Assembly (NCBI RefSeq): GCF_035594125.1 | Contig: NC_087156.1 | Span: 34,294,497 to 34,358,496 of the forward strand | Reading direction: 5' to 3' | Source of the DNA: Scylla paramamosain | Lineage: Eukaryota > Arthropoda > Malacostraca > Decapoda > Portunidae | Length of the DNA: 64,000 bases | Part shown: piece after piece, positions 1 to 14,984 of the stretch | Layout of the letters: each line of letters begins with the position of its first letter | Numbering within the stretch: position 1 is the stretch's first letter | The notes under the pieces: model-generated | Told to the model about the DNA's origin: nothing | The model's input: the letters and a program-made list of their open reading frames with translations, nothing else | Database searches by the model: none | Position numbers and translations under genes: made by a program

Positions 1-1719
1 CTGTCTGGCACTCCCCCAGACTCCACGTGATACACAAGTGCCACGGTACACATTTTCGTCCTGCCCGTCGTACTCTACCTCCTCCTCCACCGCTGCCTCC
101 ACTTTCACTCTCTGAGATTCCGCTCCCGTCCAACAAAGAATATTCTGCAAACAATACAAAGTCCAGTCTACTCTTGCGGCCTCCTCCTCCTCCTCCTCTC
201 CCGCCTTCCTGCTAAGAACCTGAGAGGGAACACAACTTTCACTTTCGTTTTCCGTGCTCGCTAGTCGTGTGTTGGTAATGGTCACCTTATACGGCCAGTG
301 TTTCCTATCGCGCTGAAGCCGCGTCAGCTGAAGACGCGCCAGCACGATGGGTGGATAGGTGGGTGGGTGGGTGGGGAGCACTTCTGGGTGACACTTGACT
401 GGGTGGCGTGTGTGTGTGGCGGCGTGTGGAGCAGTGAAGGAGGGCGTTTGTGTCCTGTGCAGCTTTGGCACGCCAACTTTATCAAATTTCATCGGTTATT
501 TAGTCCAGGTGATGTTTGTGTGTCCAATACTGCGAGGAAATTGCATTAGGCATTAAATGCTGCACTTCTTCATTTTAAAAATCCGTTTGCTAAAAAAAAT
601 AATGGATTTTTTCGAAAGGGTAAATGTAAGCGTGGCGGGCAGCGAGGTGGGTGTATGCGCCACACACGGCACAGACAGCAGGAAAAGGACGTGACTCTCG
701 GTAAGACCATTCCAAAGCCTGGTCAGAGGTTGACTCAGCGCCTCCCCAAGGGACGAGAAATCCCTAAATACCTGCCGGCTGTCAGACTGGCAACTCAGAG
801 TTTAGGGGTTTGAGGGCACGAGCACGAGTCTTGAAGTCTTGGCCGTTGCGGGAGGGTGATCCAGAGGGCACCACTGAGTGTGCACGGCGTGGTCGATAAC
901 ACAAGAGCTGCCACAGGGCAAAACCAAGAGAGTTTCGACACTAAATCTTAAACATGAAGTCCGGGTCACTGCCAAGGCTTCCCTCCTAGGCTTTGTGAGT
1001 GTACCCGAGTGCCAAAACCGCGGCCTCGGAGATCTGAAGCAGTGCTATGTTTGCCGTAATTTCATTGGTTTTATAAGTCCTGTTTGTGTTTACAGGTTAC
1101 GTTATTAAAGGCATGAGCACTCCGTTTCATCACATGAACAAAGAAGAATCAAATAATCTGTTGTTTTCCTTCCTTTCATTGCCACACAGGCCGCTGGCGA
1201 ACAATCACAAAAGCATATATGAAACGTTTATTGTTTCGGCAGTAATCTCACTTCACGTAACAGTAATGAAACGGGACTATTTCTTTCCTGTTCCCTCGCA
1301 GGCTACGAGAGCGAGAAGAGTATGGATGGAACAACATGAATATTCAATTTTGGCGGGAGGAGAGGAGAACCACTGTACTCTGTAGTCGACCATAAGCTGT
1401 TAAGGGCGAGGGATCTGTGATGTATTCACACGTGTGTTCATCAGCGTGACGAGCGAGGTGGTAGTTTACATGACAGCGTGACGTGCTGGCGGTAGCTACA
1501 CTTTTCCGGCGAGTCCAGTTGTCGGGTAAAAGTCTCGGTGAGGTATTGCCTTGTTTGCTGACGTGATGCAGTGCCGCGCTGCTGCTTCGCCTATGAAAAT
1601 AATTAAACAGCTTATACTTTTTTTTTTCTTTACATACTTTTTTTTTTCTTTACGTAGGTGAATGTGGAAAAATCTTGACTCTTTAGCTCAGGGATTTGAA
1701 GATTCTTCGGATTACGTTA
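1..1719. other. Unassigned non-repetitive DNA
   Basis: Mixed-composition sequence with short CTC/CCT runs near 75-105 and 181-205 and a GGTG run near 356-374. Short open frames on both strands show no recognisable family. One splice-acceptor-like pyrimidine stretch ending in CAG lies at about 1286-1301, but no exon can be defended. A 20-bp T-rich block, roughly CATACTTTTTTTTTTCTTTA, is duplicated at 1612-1655. Confidence 0.5.
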
Positions 1720-2430
1720 CCACTTCAATTTCCAAATAATGTTTTAAAGAGAAACCTTTAGTATTCAAGTATTCTTTAAATCCTGCTTTGAGATGGAAGA
1801 GAATGTGAGGGTGAATGTAAAATGGCTAACAAAACATTCATTACACATTTTTCCACCTGAAGGATCTGAGGGGTCTGCTGTGTACCTGTTCGTTTAATTA
1901 GGTACATAATTTTATAAGGAGAAACCTGAGATACATTTAATTGTAATCATATGTTGAGAAAAATGTAAAGATGCACGTAGGCAACTTACAAAATGTTTAT
2001 TACATACGAGTATTTACTTTAAAGATTTTAAGATCCTGCAATACACCAATCGCTTGAGAAGTCACGTAATGTTTTTAAGGAGAACCATCAGATAGGTTTT
2101 AAGTATTCTTTTTTTAATTCCAGTCATGTGAAGGGGGAGTGAAGATGGATACCAAACGTTCTTTTTTTTCCTTTTTTTTTTTTTGCACCTGTTCACTTAA
2201 ACAGTCATACAACTTTTTAAAGAGAAACGCGAGATGTATTTCAAGTGTTCTTTTTAATTCCGCTTTCAGGTGAAGGGGAAAGTGAAGAATTTCCTTGAAT
2301 GACAAACGTTGTGGCTTCTTACACCTGTTCACTTAAACCATCACGTAATGTTTTCAGGAGAACGGTTAGGTACATTCAAGTATCTTTTAATTCCGCTGTT
2401 AGGTGGAGCGGAAAGTGAAGGGTCTGAATT
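1720..2430. repeat. Diverged tandem array, period about 136-160 bp, five units
   Basis: Five successive segments share the order CACCTGTTCACTTAAAC, CACGTAATGTTTT, AGGAGAAAC, ATTCAAGTATTCTTT, AATTCCGCT, AGGTGAAG. The clearest unit starts are at 2186 and 2322, exactly 136 bp apart. Older, more diverged units begin near 1720, 1884 and 2050. T-rich runs have expanded inside the unit near 2160-2184. No coding potential is preserved. This is a local minisatellite or short satellite array of unknown origin. Confidence 0.75.
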
Positions 2431-3229
2431 AAACCTTTTCTGTGATTCCTGGCCCAGTGCGCGCTACTTAAGACTCCCCCGGCGCGCCCTGCAGGCCTAA
2501 CCCGTCCCCGCCACGCGAGGCCATTAGGGGGAAACTCATGCGGCACGTGAGGCGTTAAATCAGATGCTGTGGAATTATTATCAGGCGCCTCAAGCTACCC
2601 TTCCATTAGCAGCCCACCATCAGCCCCACTCGCCCCTCACCACGCCCGTCACGCCTCCATCACGCACCATCATTAAAGCGTCACTCCGCACCACATCCTT
2701 CCCTCCACTCTACACTACAGTTTACACCACAACACGCTGGATGGCTATGAAGACTATTCCTAAATGTTTCCTCGTTCTGTCTCTTATCTAACAGACTGAA
2801 GTGTAAGTTCTTCAAGGTTTTCAAGTGTGTTTTCATGATTCTGTTGATAGATTGATATGGGTTCTATACTATTAATAGGAAAACTTACTAATAATTTCTG
2901 TATCCTGTGAAACGAGTCATGATGAGAGAATAAAGCATTTGAGCATACCATCTTAAGTATTATATTCAAGTAAGTAGTATTTTGCTTTCACAAGACTCGC
3001 TGTTTTATCTTAAAACCCTCACGAGTCTTCATCAGATTCAACACGAGACGAGGCACGAGTGAAACTTTTCCCTCCCTGGGGCTTCCTTCGCCGCTAGGAG
3101 GTCAGCGTTCTCTGGCGGGATGCTGTGATGGAATTCAGACGGTAAAAAAGTAAAAAAAAATAATAATAATTTGGACAACAAAAGAATTGGAAAGTGGAAA
3201 CCGTCTATAGTGTTACCGTCATCCTCAGC
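2431..3229. other. Unassigned intergenic or intronic DNA
   Basis: No repeat unit, RNA gene or coding exon is recognisable. The stretch at 2440-2530 is locally GC-richer. An A-rich run is present at 3145-3170. Confidence 0.45.
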
Positions 3230-3452
3230 ACCATGTTCTTAAACACTTCTGCGCCGTAACTCGACTATACATTCAAAAGGCTTTAGTTGAAGCTACACAG
3301 GGTTTTTTTTTCAAGAGTTTTTACTGTTCTAGTGACATATTAACATGAATTATACATTATTGACAAGGGAAAACTCTTGAAAACTCAGCTAATTACCTTA
3401 GGGCCCTTTGAAAATAGTTGTGGTGAGAGCAAAGCCTTTTAGAATACCGGCC
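3230..3452 (+). mobile_element. MITE-like element, copy 1 (+)
   Basis: This is one of six copies of a roughly 220-bp family in the window. It shows the family's internal blocks in order: GGCTTTAGTTGAAGCTACAC, GTTTTTACTGTTCTAGTGAC, a segment close to TACATTATTGACA, GAAAACTCTTGAAAACTC, GCTAATTACCTT, and GAAAATAGTTGTGGTGAGAG. The two ends (TTCTTAAACACTTCTG and AAAGCCTTTTAGAATACCGGCC) are diverged versions of the family's terminal inverted repeat. There is no coding capacity, so it would be a non-autonomous DNA element. The superfamily is not assigned because target duplications are not clear. Confidence 0.7.
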
Positions 3453-3742
3453 TTCAACAACACCAACACCAACAACACTTCAGTATGAATTTTACTCAAA
3501 CTCCACGCACGAAAACTTGAAAATCTCACCTTTAGTAACTCTCCTTAACCTAATGTACCTTTAATGTATCTAGGAGGGATATTTTACGGATGGAATATTC
3601 GCAGGAAGAATTCACGTAGGAGAACTTCCAATACACGCCACACGTCATTCCAGTTCCTGCCCCGCGATGAAGTGGCGACGAATTTTTTGGGCACTAGGGA
3701 GATGGAAAATGGGACTTGATGCTTAATGGCGAGGTAAAGTAT

Positions 3743-3978
<236 letters not shown>

Positions 3979-3980
<2 letters not shown>

Positions 3981-4489
3981 CCAGCCTCCCCTAGTTTTTC
4001 ATTTATACTTTTTTTTCATCTCAATTTTTTTTTTTTTTTTTATCTTTTTTCATCCTCTTATTTTCTCTCACCCACTTTCCTATTCAAATTTATTGCCGCC
4101 ATTTCCCTTTCCTTCCCCTTTCCCGCGCTTGATCTTTACTTCTTATTTTATTTTGACTCCCACACCGCACATTTTGTCTCGCATTTCATCTCGCATCTCG
4201 CTGTTGTTCCTTCCTCCCCTTTACCGGAGCTTCCACCTTTTGTCTTGCCTTCATCTTCCTCTCGACTCTTCCCGCCTCTGTGGAAGACTTTCGTTGTCTC
4301 TGTCGGTGCCTCTGCCTCTGCTTTTTTTTTTTTTTGTATTGTCATGGAGTAATTTGATATTTCTTGTTTCTTGGTTTTTTTTTAAATTTTTTGTTTACTT
4401 CAGTTTATTTGTTGGAATCTGTCTGCCTGTCTAATTGTCTGTCAGCTTGTCTTTCTGTCTATGTTTGTCTGTGTCTTTGTCTGTCTACC

Positions 4490-4520
<31 letters not shown>

Positions 4521-4667
4521 CCTCTCTCTCCTCTCTCTCCCTCTCTCTCATAACCTCCACTTTCCCCAGTGAGCCCAATGTAAAGGCACCTCGTTCTTTC
4601 CATCTCGTAGTGCAAATTGACGGTCATTGGGGAGGCGACGAACACGTAGAAAAAAAGTGCACATCCA
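3979..4667. other. Pyrimidine-rich tract with TGTC and CT runs
   Basis: The + strand is T/C rich throughout, with T runs at 4027-4041 and 4321-4336, a TGTC/TGTCT-rich stretch at 4420-4490 and an interrupted (CT)n run at 4495-4550. Frames through it are Phe/Leu/Ser rich and not gene-like. The last 110 bp have mixed composition. Confidence 0.7.
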
Positions 4668-5172
4668 GGTCCCTATTCAGAAACGCTGTGCTCCCTCACC
4701 ACGACTCTTCAAAGGCCACAGATATGACTAGGCGGGTTGTCAAGAGTGTTTCTCCTGTTTATAATGTAGGGATGTTATTGATCTGTTACTGAAATCATAA
4801 AAAAAAAAAAAAAGACATCCTTAAAAACAGGTGTCCATAAAAAAAACATCCTAAAAAAAAAAACAGGTGTGCATAAAAAAATCCTTAAAAAAAAACAGGT
4901 GTCCATTAAAAACATCCTAAAAAAAACAGGTGTGCATAAAAAAAATCCTTAAAAAAAAACAGGTGTCCATTAAAAACATCCTTAAAAAAAACAGGTGTCC
5001 ATTAAAAACATCCTTAAAAAACAGGTGTCCATTAAAAACATCCTTAAAAAACAGGTGTCAATAAAAAAAACATCCTTAAAAAACAGGTGTCAATAAAAAA
5101 AACATCCTTTAAAAAAACAAAAAATTCTTAAAAAACGGGGTTGTAACTTCAACTAGAGCCTCTTGTGTTGAG
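4668..5172 (-). mobile_element. MITE-like element, copy 2 (-), with internal tandem expansion
   Basis: Read on the + strand, the left end (GGTCCCTATTCAGAAACGC) and the following blocks (CACCACGACTCTTCAAAGGC, CACAGATATGACTAGGCGGG, CAAGAGTGTTTCTCCTGTTT) match the reverse complement of the family's 3' half. The match resumes at 5138-5165 with TTGTAACTTCAACTAGAGCC. Between them sits the minisatellite at 4796-5135. The distal terminal repeat is missing, and the copy runs directly into a (GA)n tract. Confidence 0.75.
4796..5135. repeat. A-rich minisatellite, 30-37-bp unit, about 10 copies
   Basis: Units follow the pattern ATAAAAACATCCTTAAAAAA then CAGGTGTCC, varying mainly in A-run length and in CAGGTGTCC, CAGGTGTGC or CAGGTGTCA. 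The array lies exactly where MITE copies carry CCATAAAAACACTCTTAAAA followed by CCCGTGTAAC, so the unit resembles an amplified piece of the host element. Confidence 0.85.

Positions 5173-5243
<71 letters not shown>
5173..5243. repeat. (GA)n microsatellite, one interruption
   Basis: GA dinucleotides broken once by a GG at about 5198. It abuts the truncated end of MITE copy 2. Confidence 0.95.
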
Positions 5244-5245
<2 letters not shown>

Positions 5246-5862
5246 AGTGCTTCTCCGGTAACCATATATTTTTTTTCCAGTTCATTCGTTGTTCTGGAAT
5301 GTTGCAGTCTGTACGAGTATATTCTCTCTCTTCCGCGAGCCCTGCAAGTTTCGGTAAGGGACGGAAATTGAAGTGGACAGAAGAGGTCAAATTGGAAGGA
5401 CGAGATGAGAAAACACAAAAACATGGGGAGGATGAAAGCGATACAGAGAGGCGGGACGGGACGGGACGGGACGGAGAGGGAAGGGGCTGGGCGGGGCGGG
5501 GCCGGGCCGTGCCAGGCCGTACTAGACAGTGGTAGTTTGGTAAGGCAGAGGCTGGGTGTGGTGGTGTTGACTGATTAACCGACTGACTTTTTGATTGATT
5601 ATTTTTTTACATTTATCTTTTTTTTTCTTCTTTTTTAGGTATGAAAAAGAGAGAAAAAAAAAAAAAAAAAACGAAAAAAAAAAAATACCCTTAAATCCCG
5701 CTTCGAAAATTGACTTACTGATTGACTGACTGACTGGCTGCGTGATTGAATGACGGATTGGTTAATTGATTTTTCGAGTGCTGCAGTAGTGGTGAAAGTC
5801 GATAGACGGGCCAGGAGCTAACTCAGTGTGATGCTAATTCTCGTGACAGCAGATGTGAGTAG
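5244..5862. other. Mixed DNA with a GGGAC/GC-box cluster
   Basis: Most of this segment has no recognisable feature. At 5452-5520, repeats of GGGAC lead into GGGCGGGGCGGGGCCGGGCC, a G-rich run with Sp1-type GC-box and G-quadruplex potential. No adjacent gene start is evident. A-rich and T-rich runs lie at 5600-5690. Confidence 0.5.
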
Positions 5863-6072
5863 TCTTCTAATGCGCCGGAACAGTGGGGAAGGTCGATGAA
5901 ATGGTTAAATGCTGATTTCAAGGCATCGCAACAATTAGAAAGGTAGATAAACTGGTGAAGTGGTAGTGGTGATTTCAAGGCGCTGCAACACTTAGAAAGG
6001 TCGATAAACTGGTGAAATGGTGATTTTAAGGCACCGTAACAGTTAGGAAGACTGGGAAATGAGCGAGAAGAA
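5863..6072 (-). repeat. Minisatellite with codon-multiple unit (51/57/51 bp)
   Basis: Units begin at 5863, 5914, 5971 and 6022 with the pattern GATTTCAAGGCATCGCAACA, then TTAGAAAGGTCGATAAACTG, then GTGAAATGGT. Every spacing is divisible by three. On the minus strand an open frame (about 5823-6137) therefore repeats a peptide close to CCSALKSPLPLHQFIYLSN. No family is recognised; a coding role is possible but unsupported by other signals. Confidence 0.75.
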
Positions 6073-8020
<1,948 letters not shown>

Positions 8021-8071
8021 TGGCTGGCTGGTTGTCTGTCTGGTTGTCTGTGTTTGGCCGTCAGTCTGTCT

Positions 8072-8102
<31 letters not shown>

Positions 8103-8250
8103 TGACTGACTGGTTGTCTGTGTTTAGGTGTTCGTCTGGCTGTCTGTCTCTCTGTCTGGCTCTGTCTGTCTGTCTGATTGTCTGTGTTTGGCTGTCTGGG
8201 TGTCTGGCTGGCTGGCTGGCCTACTGACTGGCTGGCTGGCTGTTTGTCTA
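8021..8250. repeat. GGCT/GTCT tetranucleotide array with higher-order repeats
   Basis: A mixture of TGGC, TGTC and TGAC tetranucleotides. A longer phrase close to CTGGTTGTCTGTGTTTGG recurs near 8042, 8110 and 8176, suggesting that larger units were duplicated. It is frame-neutral and non-coding. Confidence 0.85.
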
Positions 8251-8290
8251 TCCCAGTATATCTTGTTGTATCCCATTATTTCTCGCTCCG

Positions 8291-8325
<35 letters not shown>

Positions 8326-9358
8326 AAACCTAACAAGGATGGAGTGCACCGTAGACTCAACACTTACCTGTCCCGTCTGTCATCTTTGTCAGGATTTTTA
8401 AGGACACAAAAGGAAAGAAATTTATCCCTTTTCGCTCTTTGTCCCCTTTGCTCTTGAGATTGAAAAGGCAATAAGCTGGTTAGGTTGTTGCTGAAAGAGG
8501 AAGGCAAAGAGGAAGAGGAAAGTGAGGTAGGGAAGAGGAAGAGGAAGATGTGTGTGTGTGTGTGTGTGTGATAATTTCCATTTATTTTTGTGTCGATAGG
8601 TACAAGTGAAAGTAATAACAATTCTAAGATGGAAGATTAAGCTAAGTACTTGTACATGAAGAGATGAAACAATGAAATTCGTAACTGGCTTGAAATGAAA
8701 ATTGAATAGATAAATTAATTCAGTATAGAATCAGGCTTTCCTTTCCTTCCTTCCTTCCTTCCAATTTTTCTTCTTTCCTTCCTTCCTTCCTTCCTTCCTT
8801 CCTTCCTTCCTTCCTCGCCCTTCACCGGACAAACAATAACCAGGCATGATAATGATACGTTAGGTATTAATTACAGTAATGGTGATGATGATGATGATGG
8901 CGAAGATTACATGATGGAACAAAACACCGTATTCTACGTTTATGGGAAATCGCAAATGTATTTTCGAGTTGACAAACGTAGGTGCATTAAATTAAACGAA
9001 TCTGTAACCCGGAAATAGCATGCACGAATGTCCTGATCGCATCTCATCATCACCTCCACTTTATGTATGTGTATATCATCTCTTCCTCACTTCACCTCTT
9101 ATTTATTTTGCCTCTTTCGTCCCGTTCGCTGCCAAGTTCAGGCTCAGCAAAGGTGTTTATTTCGCCTCGCACCAAAGGACTACCTCTCCTATACGCATAT
9201 TCCCCAGATCAGTTTGGTTTTGTTGTTGTGATTGGAGATGGAGGAAGCGAACCTTTTATGCGGAGGAATCGTGACACTGCTGGTATTGATCTTGTTCCAT
9301 TTTAGTTCAACCTTTTTGAATATCTGATTGGGAGAATATTATGATGATTTCTTATGCA
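8251..9358. other. Unassigned DNA with (CA)n, (TG)n, (TTCC)n
   Basis: (CA)n at 8292-8322, (TG)n at 8549-8570, two blocks of (TTCC)n at 8738-8815 split by a T-rich interruption, and a short (GAT)n near 8882-8900. The intervening sequence shows no recognisable gene. Confidence 0.7.
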
Positions 9359-9398
9359 GAGGAGGAGGAGGAGGAGGAGGAGGAGGAGGAGGAGGAGG
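9359..9398. repeat. (GGA)n trinucleotide repeat
   Basis: About 13 GGA units. The poly-Glu and poly-Gly frames through it are artefacts. Confidence 0.93.
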
Positions 9399-10774
9399 TA
9401 GTTATGTTTTCATTCGTTGTTTTATTAATGCCAGTGTGTTTGTTTATTTTTCCCCTGTGTTTTTCCCTTATTGTGTTTTCTTACTTGCAGTGCTGTCTGA
9501 ATATGTTTGTATTTGTTATTTTTTTCGTTTTTACTAGTATCTTATTTTCTTTATTCGTTCTTCTATTTCTCCCTGTTTGTTTGTATTTGTTTTTTTTTTT
9601 TTTTCGTAGTTTTTTGTTTATAAGACAAACGAGTGAGAGAGGTGGAGACTCCAGGTGAAGCAGGGTTACTATGTTCCCTTACGTTTCTACTAGTTTTTCA
9701 TTCTGTTTCTATTCATACTTATAAATGTGTGGCGAACGTCGGAGATGAAATGTAGCAAATAGAGGTCATGTGTGAGTGATGCAGCAGCCAGACAAGTTGA
9801 GCGTGTGTAGCTGTGTGCAGCGGTAGCCAGACAAGCAGAGTTTGCATTGCTGAGTGTCCAGGTACGCAGCTCCCTTACACGATTGCGTCTCTAGTTGCGG
9901 GAATGCTGGAAAGATGTCACACTCACTTCAGATCCAGCATCGTGAGCTACTCTCGTCTCTTTATATATCTCTGTATAGTGTGTTTATGTTATATTTAAAG
10001 AACAAAACTCCAAAGGCTGTTACTGCATTTCATCCACGCAAGTCTAAGTGTAGTCTTAAAATTCCCTCCATAGAAAACGTGTGGTTGAAGCATTAGAGAA
10101 TACTGTATTGCTGCTTCATCCCTAGTTTCCTTATATCTCTCACCCATGTATCTAAATATTGTTGTTCATATGTATTTATTGTGTCCAATATTCGTACTTT
10201 TGTTAAAAAGTGTTGGTGCACAAAGGATCCAAGGTATATTGGAAGAAGTGAGTCAGTTGGCGGCGGTGGTGGTGGTGGTGTTATGAGTGTATCAGTATAT
10301 TACTTCGTACAAGCAAAATATTACTGAGTACTTGACATGGCACTGGTCTACACGGTGGTGCATGGCATGTTCCTATCATCAAAATTAACAACAGATAACT
10401 AATCTTGTTCTCTGCTGACAATGTTTCACGTATAGAAGGCACTGGCACTTCAAACTATAGTACGCACGCGTCTATCTGCCCCTGCAAATACATATTTATA
10501 CACCTAGCCCAGCATCACAACTTATGGCGGTCCTCACGGCAAGGCATACACACACGGAAGAGTTCGAACTCACGAAGTACCCAAACGATTTCCAAATTTC
10601 CTCCTATAAGTGATGCAATTATAAACTCTTGCGGAAGTTAAGCATCAAACTTGGTGGGCAAATGGATTTTAAGCACACTAGTTCAAGTTTTCTGCCTGGT
10701 GTAGGTATGTATTTGAACAGAAAAAAAAAAGAGAAAAGGAAGAAAGGGACTAATGAGAGAAGATGAAAGGACTA

Positions 10775-10810
<36 letters not shown>

Positions 10811-11794
10811 GGAGTGTGTCTATCCTTCCATCCTTACTTGCACACCTGGGTATATTTTTCTTCTGATGTCCGCGTCTTGAAAGGATTAGTCTTCCCTTCC
10901 TGAGACGATCCCTTCCGCGTCTTTTGGTCAATGGCGGGTGGAAGGGAATGAGAGGAAGGAAAGAGAAGCGGGAGTGTCAAGAAAAAAAAAAAGGAAGGGG
11001 AACTGATAGATGAAGAGGAGGCGTGAAAGGAAGTGGAGTAATGGAAGGAATACGAAAAGGAAATAGGTAAGGCAGGCTTTTTGAAAAGTAAGGGAATTTG
11101 ATTAAGGGCTAGTGAAAGATGTAGGAAAAGGGAAGGCAGAAGTAAGGGGGATCAGAAAAAAAAGATGAAGGAATGGTTTTCAAAAAGGCAAGAAATTTTC
11201 TAATAACAGAAATTGAAGAAAAAAAAAAGAGGGAGGAAGAACTTTCGGAAAAAAAGGAAGAATATTAATTTTTTAGAGGAAGACTATTTAAGTTTAAATA
11301 AATGAATCTAAAAGCAACGCAGAACAACTACGAGATGGTAAAGAAAAGTGAAGGAGGAAGGAAAAGTTTCGGTAAAAAAGGAATACCAATTTTCAAAGAC
11401 TAAACAAAAAAAAAAAAAGGAAAAATCTAAAAGCATTGCAGGAAGAATAAAGGATGGAAATGATGATAGTGAGAATGCAGAATACTTAAACCACCATCAC
11501 AACCACGCAAACACGCTTGAGGACCCTAACAATTCCCACTAAGCAAGACCAAACATTTAAAAAATTCCCTCCTTGTACTACACGATGGTCCTGGTGGTGG
11601 AGTTGATAGCAGGATTCTCGCTAATAACATGATATCGCTGGGGCTCAGATAAACGGTAATTAATTAAGGTATTGGTGTAATTACGGCTGGATTAGCATAC
11701 CTGGCTTAATAGTCTTTGGTCGTAGAACGTTAAGCGACTTTTTGTTAATTAGTTTGTACTTGTGTAATGAATGAAAGTGTTGTTGCCGCAGCTG

Positions 11795-11796
<2 letters not shown>
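9399..11796. other. Unassigned DNA; (TG)n and A/G-rich segment
   Basis: 9400-9620 is T-rich. A duplicated GCAGCCAGACAAG or close variant occurs near 9784 and 9826. A GGT run lies at 10263-10281 and (TG)n at 10776-10807. 10920-11440 is purine-rich with many A runs. No coding exon, RNA gene or known transposon was identified. Confidence 0.5.

Positions 11797-11888
<92 letters not shown>
11797..11888. repeat. Compound (CA)n(GA)n microsatellite
   Basis: (AC)n from 11797 to 11858 passes directly into (GA)n, 11859-11888. A second short (AC)n follows at 11929-11946. Confidence 0.95.
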
Positions 11889-12735
<847 letters not shown>

Positions 12736-13437
12736 CCAGCCCAGTCTTACCCGTGCTTCCCTTCACTTCGCCTGATTGGAAGCTTTCACACCTGACTGCA
12801 ACTCCACCCAGGTTTCCTTCAGGTGCTTTTTCCCTTTCTGTCCTGGTGTTTCCCTTCAAGACAATGGAATTTTCGCTTTTTATATTTAGCTTGTGTTTGT
12901 ATTTTGTGTTACAGTGTAAGAGTGGGATGAGTTATTTGTTGTGTATGTGTGTATGTGTGGTGGTGGTTTTAAGGTGTACGGTTGAACTGGTGATGGGAAA
13001 GTATGGTTGGGAATTGCAGTGAGGTGTGTTGGTATTGGGGAAGTTATGAAATGTCCAGTTCTTGCCGTCATTCAATTATCAGTCGCTGTTGTTATGAATT
13101 TTATCGTCATACTCGTATTCATGCTCACTATTAACGCCTGTCACAGCCTTCCATGCAGCTCAGCCAGTCATGTCATCATTAGCCATCTTCCGCTGCTCGG
13201 GGTGTAATACTGTGCAGGCGGTAAGAACAGTATATTTAAGGTACCGTTATATTAATAGGCTTGAGTGAAAGTTTCAATTAGTGCTCTATTTACTAGTTTA
13301 TATTTACACTTGGAGAATTAATCATCATTTACTCATCGTGCAGTTAAAATCAATCCTGTCGTTCCCAGTCAGTCAGTCAGTCAGTCAGCCAGCCAGTCAA
13401 TCAGCCACTCTCATTCAGTTAGTCAGCTTGGAACCTT
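12736..13437. other. Unassigned DNA with a (CAGT)n run
   Basis: Mixed composition with no convincing exon. A tetranucleotide CAGT/CAGC array occupies 13366-13407. Confidence 0.5.
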
Positions 13438-13503
13438 CTCCCTCATTCACTATTCACATTGTGTTTGCTACTCCCTCATTCACCATTCACACTGTGTTTG
13501 CTA
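13438..13503. repeat. 33-bp tandem duplication
   Basis: Two adjacent units (13438-13470 and 13471-13503), each close to CTCCCTCATTCACTATTCAC then ATTGTGTTTGCTA, differ at only two or three positions. Confidence 0.85.
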
Positions 13504-13868
13504 TTAATCACTATCAGTCACTCTCAGTCAGTCTGTCACTTAGGGAACCATTTTAACCAGTCATCTTAGTTTCCTCACTTACAGTCAGCCAGAAAGCCAT
13601 GTACACGTAGTCCGTCATCTGGAAAACGTGTACCCAGTCACCCTCTAGTTTATCAGTCACCGTTTCTACCCCGTGCAGTGGTGTCACGTGATCTCTGGAT
13701 GGCCATGCAAGGTGATACTCTGTCCCCACCAGTTGCCTCCCGTCATGCGAAGCCACAACCAGTTACTCTCTCGACAGTGATGTGGCGGTCTTCCCTCAGC
13801 AGCCACAGATGAAAAATTGTATTGTTGCTGTTTACTTTTGGGTATTTTGTCGTGTTTTCATCTTGGTC

Positions 13869-14497
<629 letters not shown>

Positions 14498-14526
14498 CAC
14501 CAAACGTCATGCAGTGACGTTTGGTG
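14498..14526. promoter_or_regulatory. Perfect 12-bp inverted repeat (hairpin)
   Basis: Arms CACCAAACGTCA (14498-14509) and TGACGTTTGGTG (14515-14526) are perfectly complementary around the 5-nt loop TGCAG. Each arm contains a TGACG/CGTCA half-site of the CRE/bZIP type. Whether it acts in DNA (dimer binding) or RNA (hairpin) is unknown. A 14-bp direct repeat containing CTGGCGACGTTCT follows at about 14560-14589. Confidence 0.6.
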
Positions 14527-14984
14527 TTTTTGAATGTATGTATTAGTGCTTTAGGTGTATTTCTGGCGACGTTCTCTGGCGACGTTCTATGTAAATACTG
14601 TTTTTTCATCGCGATATGTACAATCACGTAAGTCTACACTGATAAGACATTTTCATAAAAGGATGTACATATATCAGTGTTTTGAAACACCTCAAAGAAA
14701 AAAAACAACATTCACTTTCACTTCAAGTTACATAAAAACATGAAAGGAATTGACTTCAGTTATTTTTTCTTTGAATCATGTGAAGGGAACGTACCTTTCC
14801 TTCACACTAAGGGGAGATGAAGGCGTCACTCCTTAGATCTTCCACAGGAGCCTCGCCCCTCCACCCATTGTAAGCATCAAGAGGCAACGTGATATGGATA
14901 CTAATCGCAACTTTCCCTTTGACGGAGCTGAGATGTACACGTGGAAATAAATGAAGCAAGGCGGGGGAAGGTGAGCACAGGAAT
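14527..14984. other. Unassigned DNA
   Basis: Apart from the short direct repeat near 14560-14589, no repeat, RNA or coding feature is visible. Confidence 0.45.

Noticed and set aside
4796..5135. CRISPR-like regular repeat array
   Set aside because: There are no unique spacers, units are directly adjacent and A-rich, and the context is eukaryotic; it is a minisatellite.
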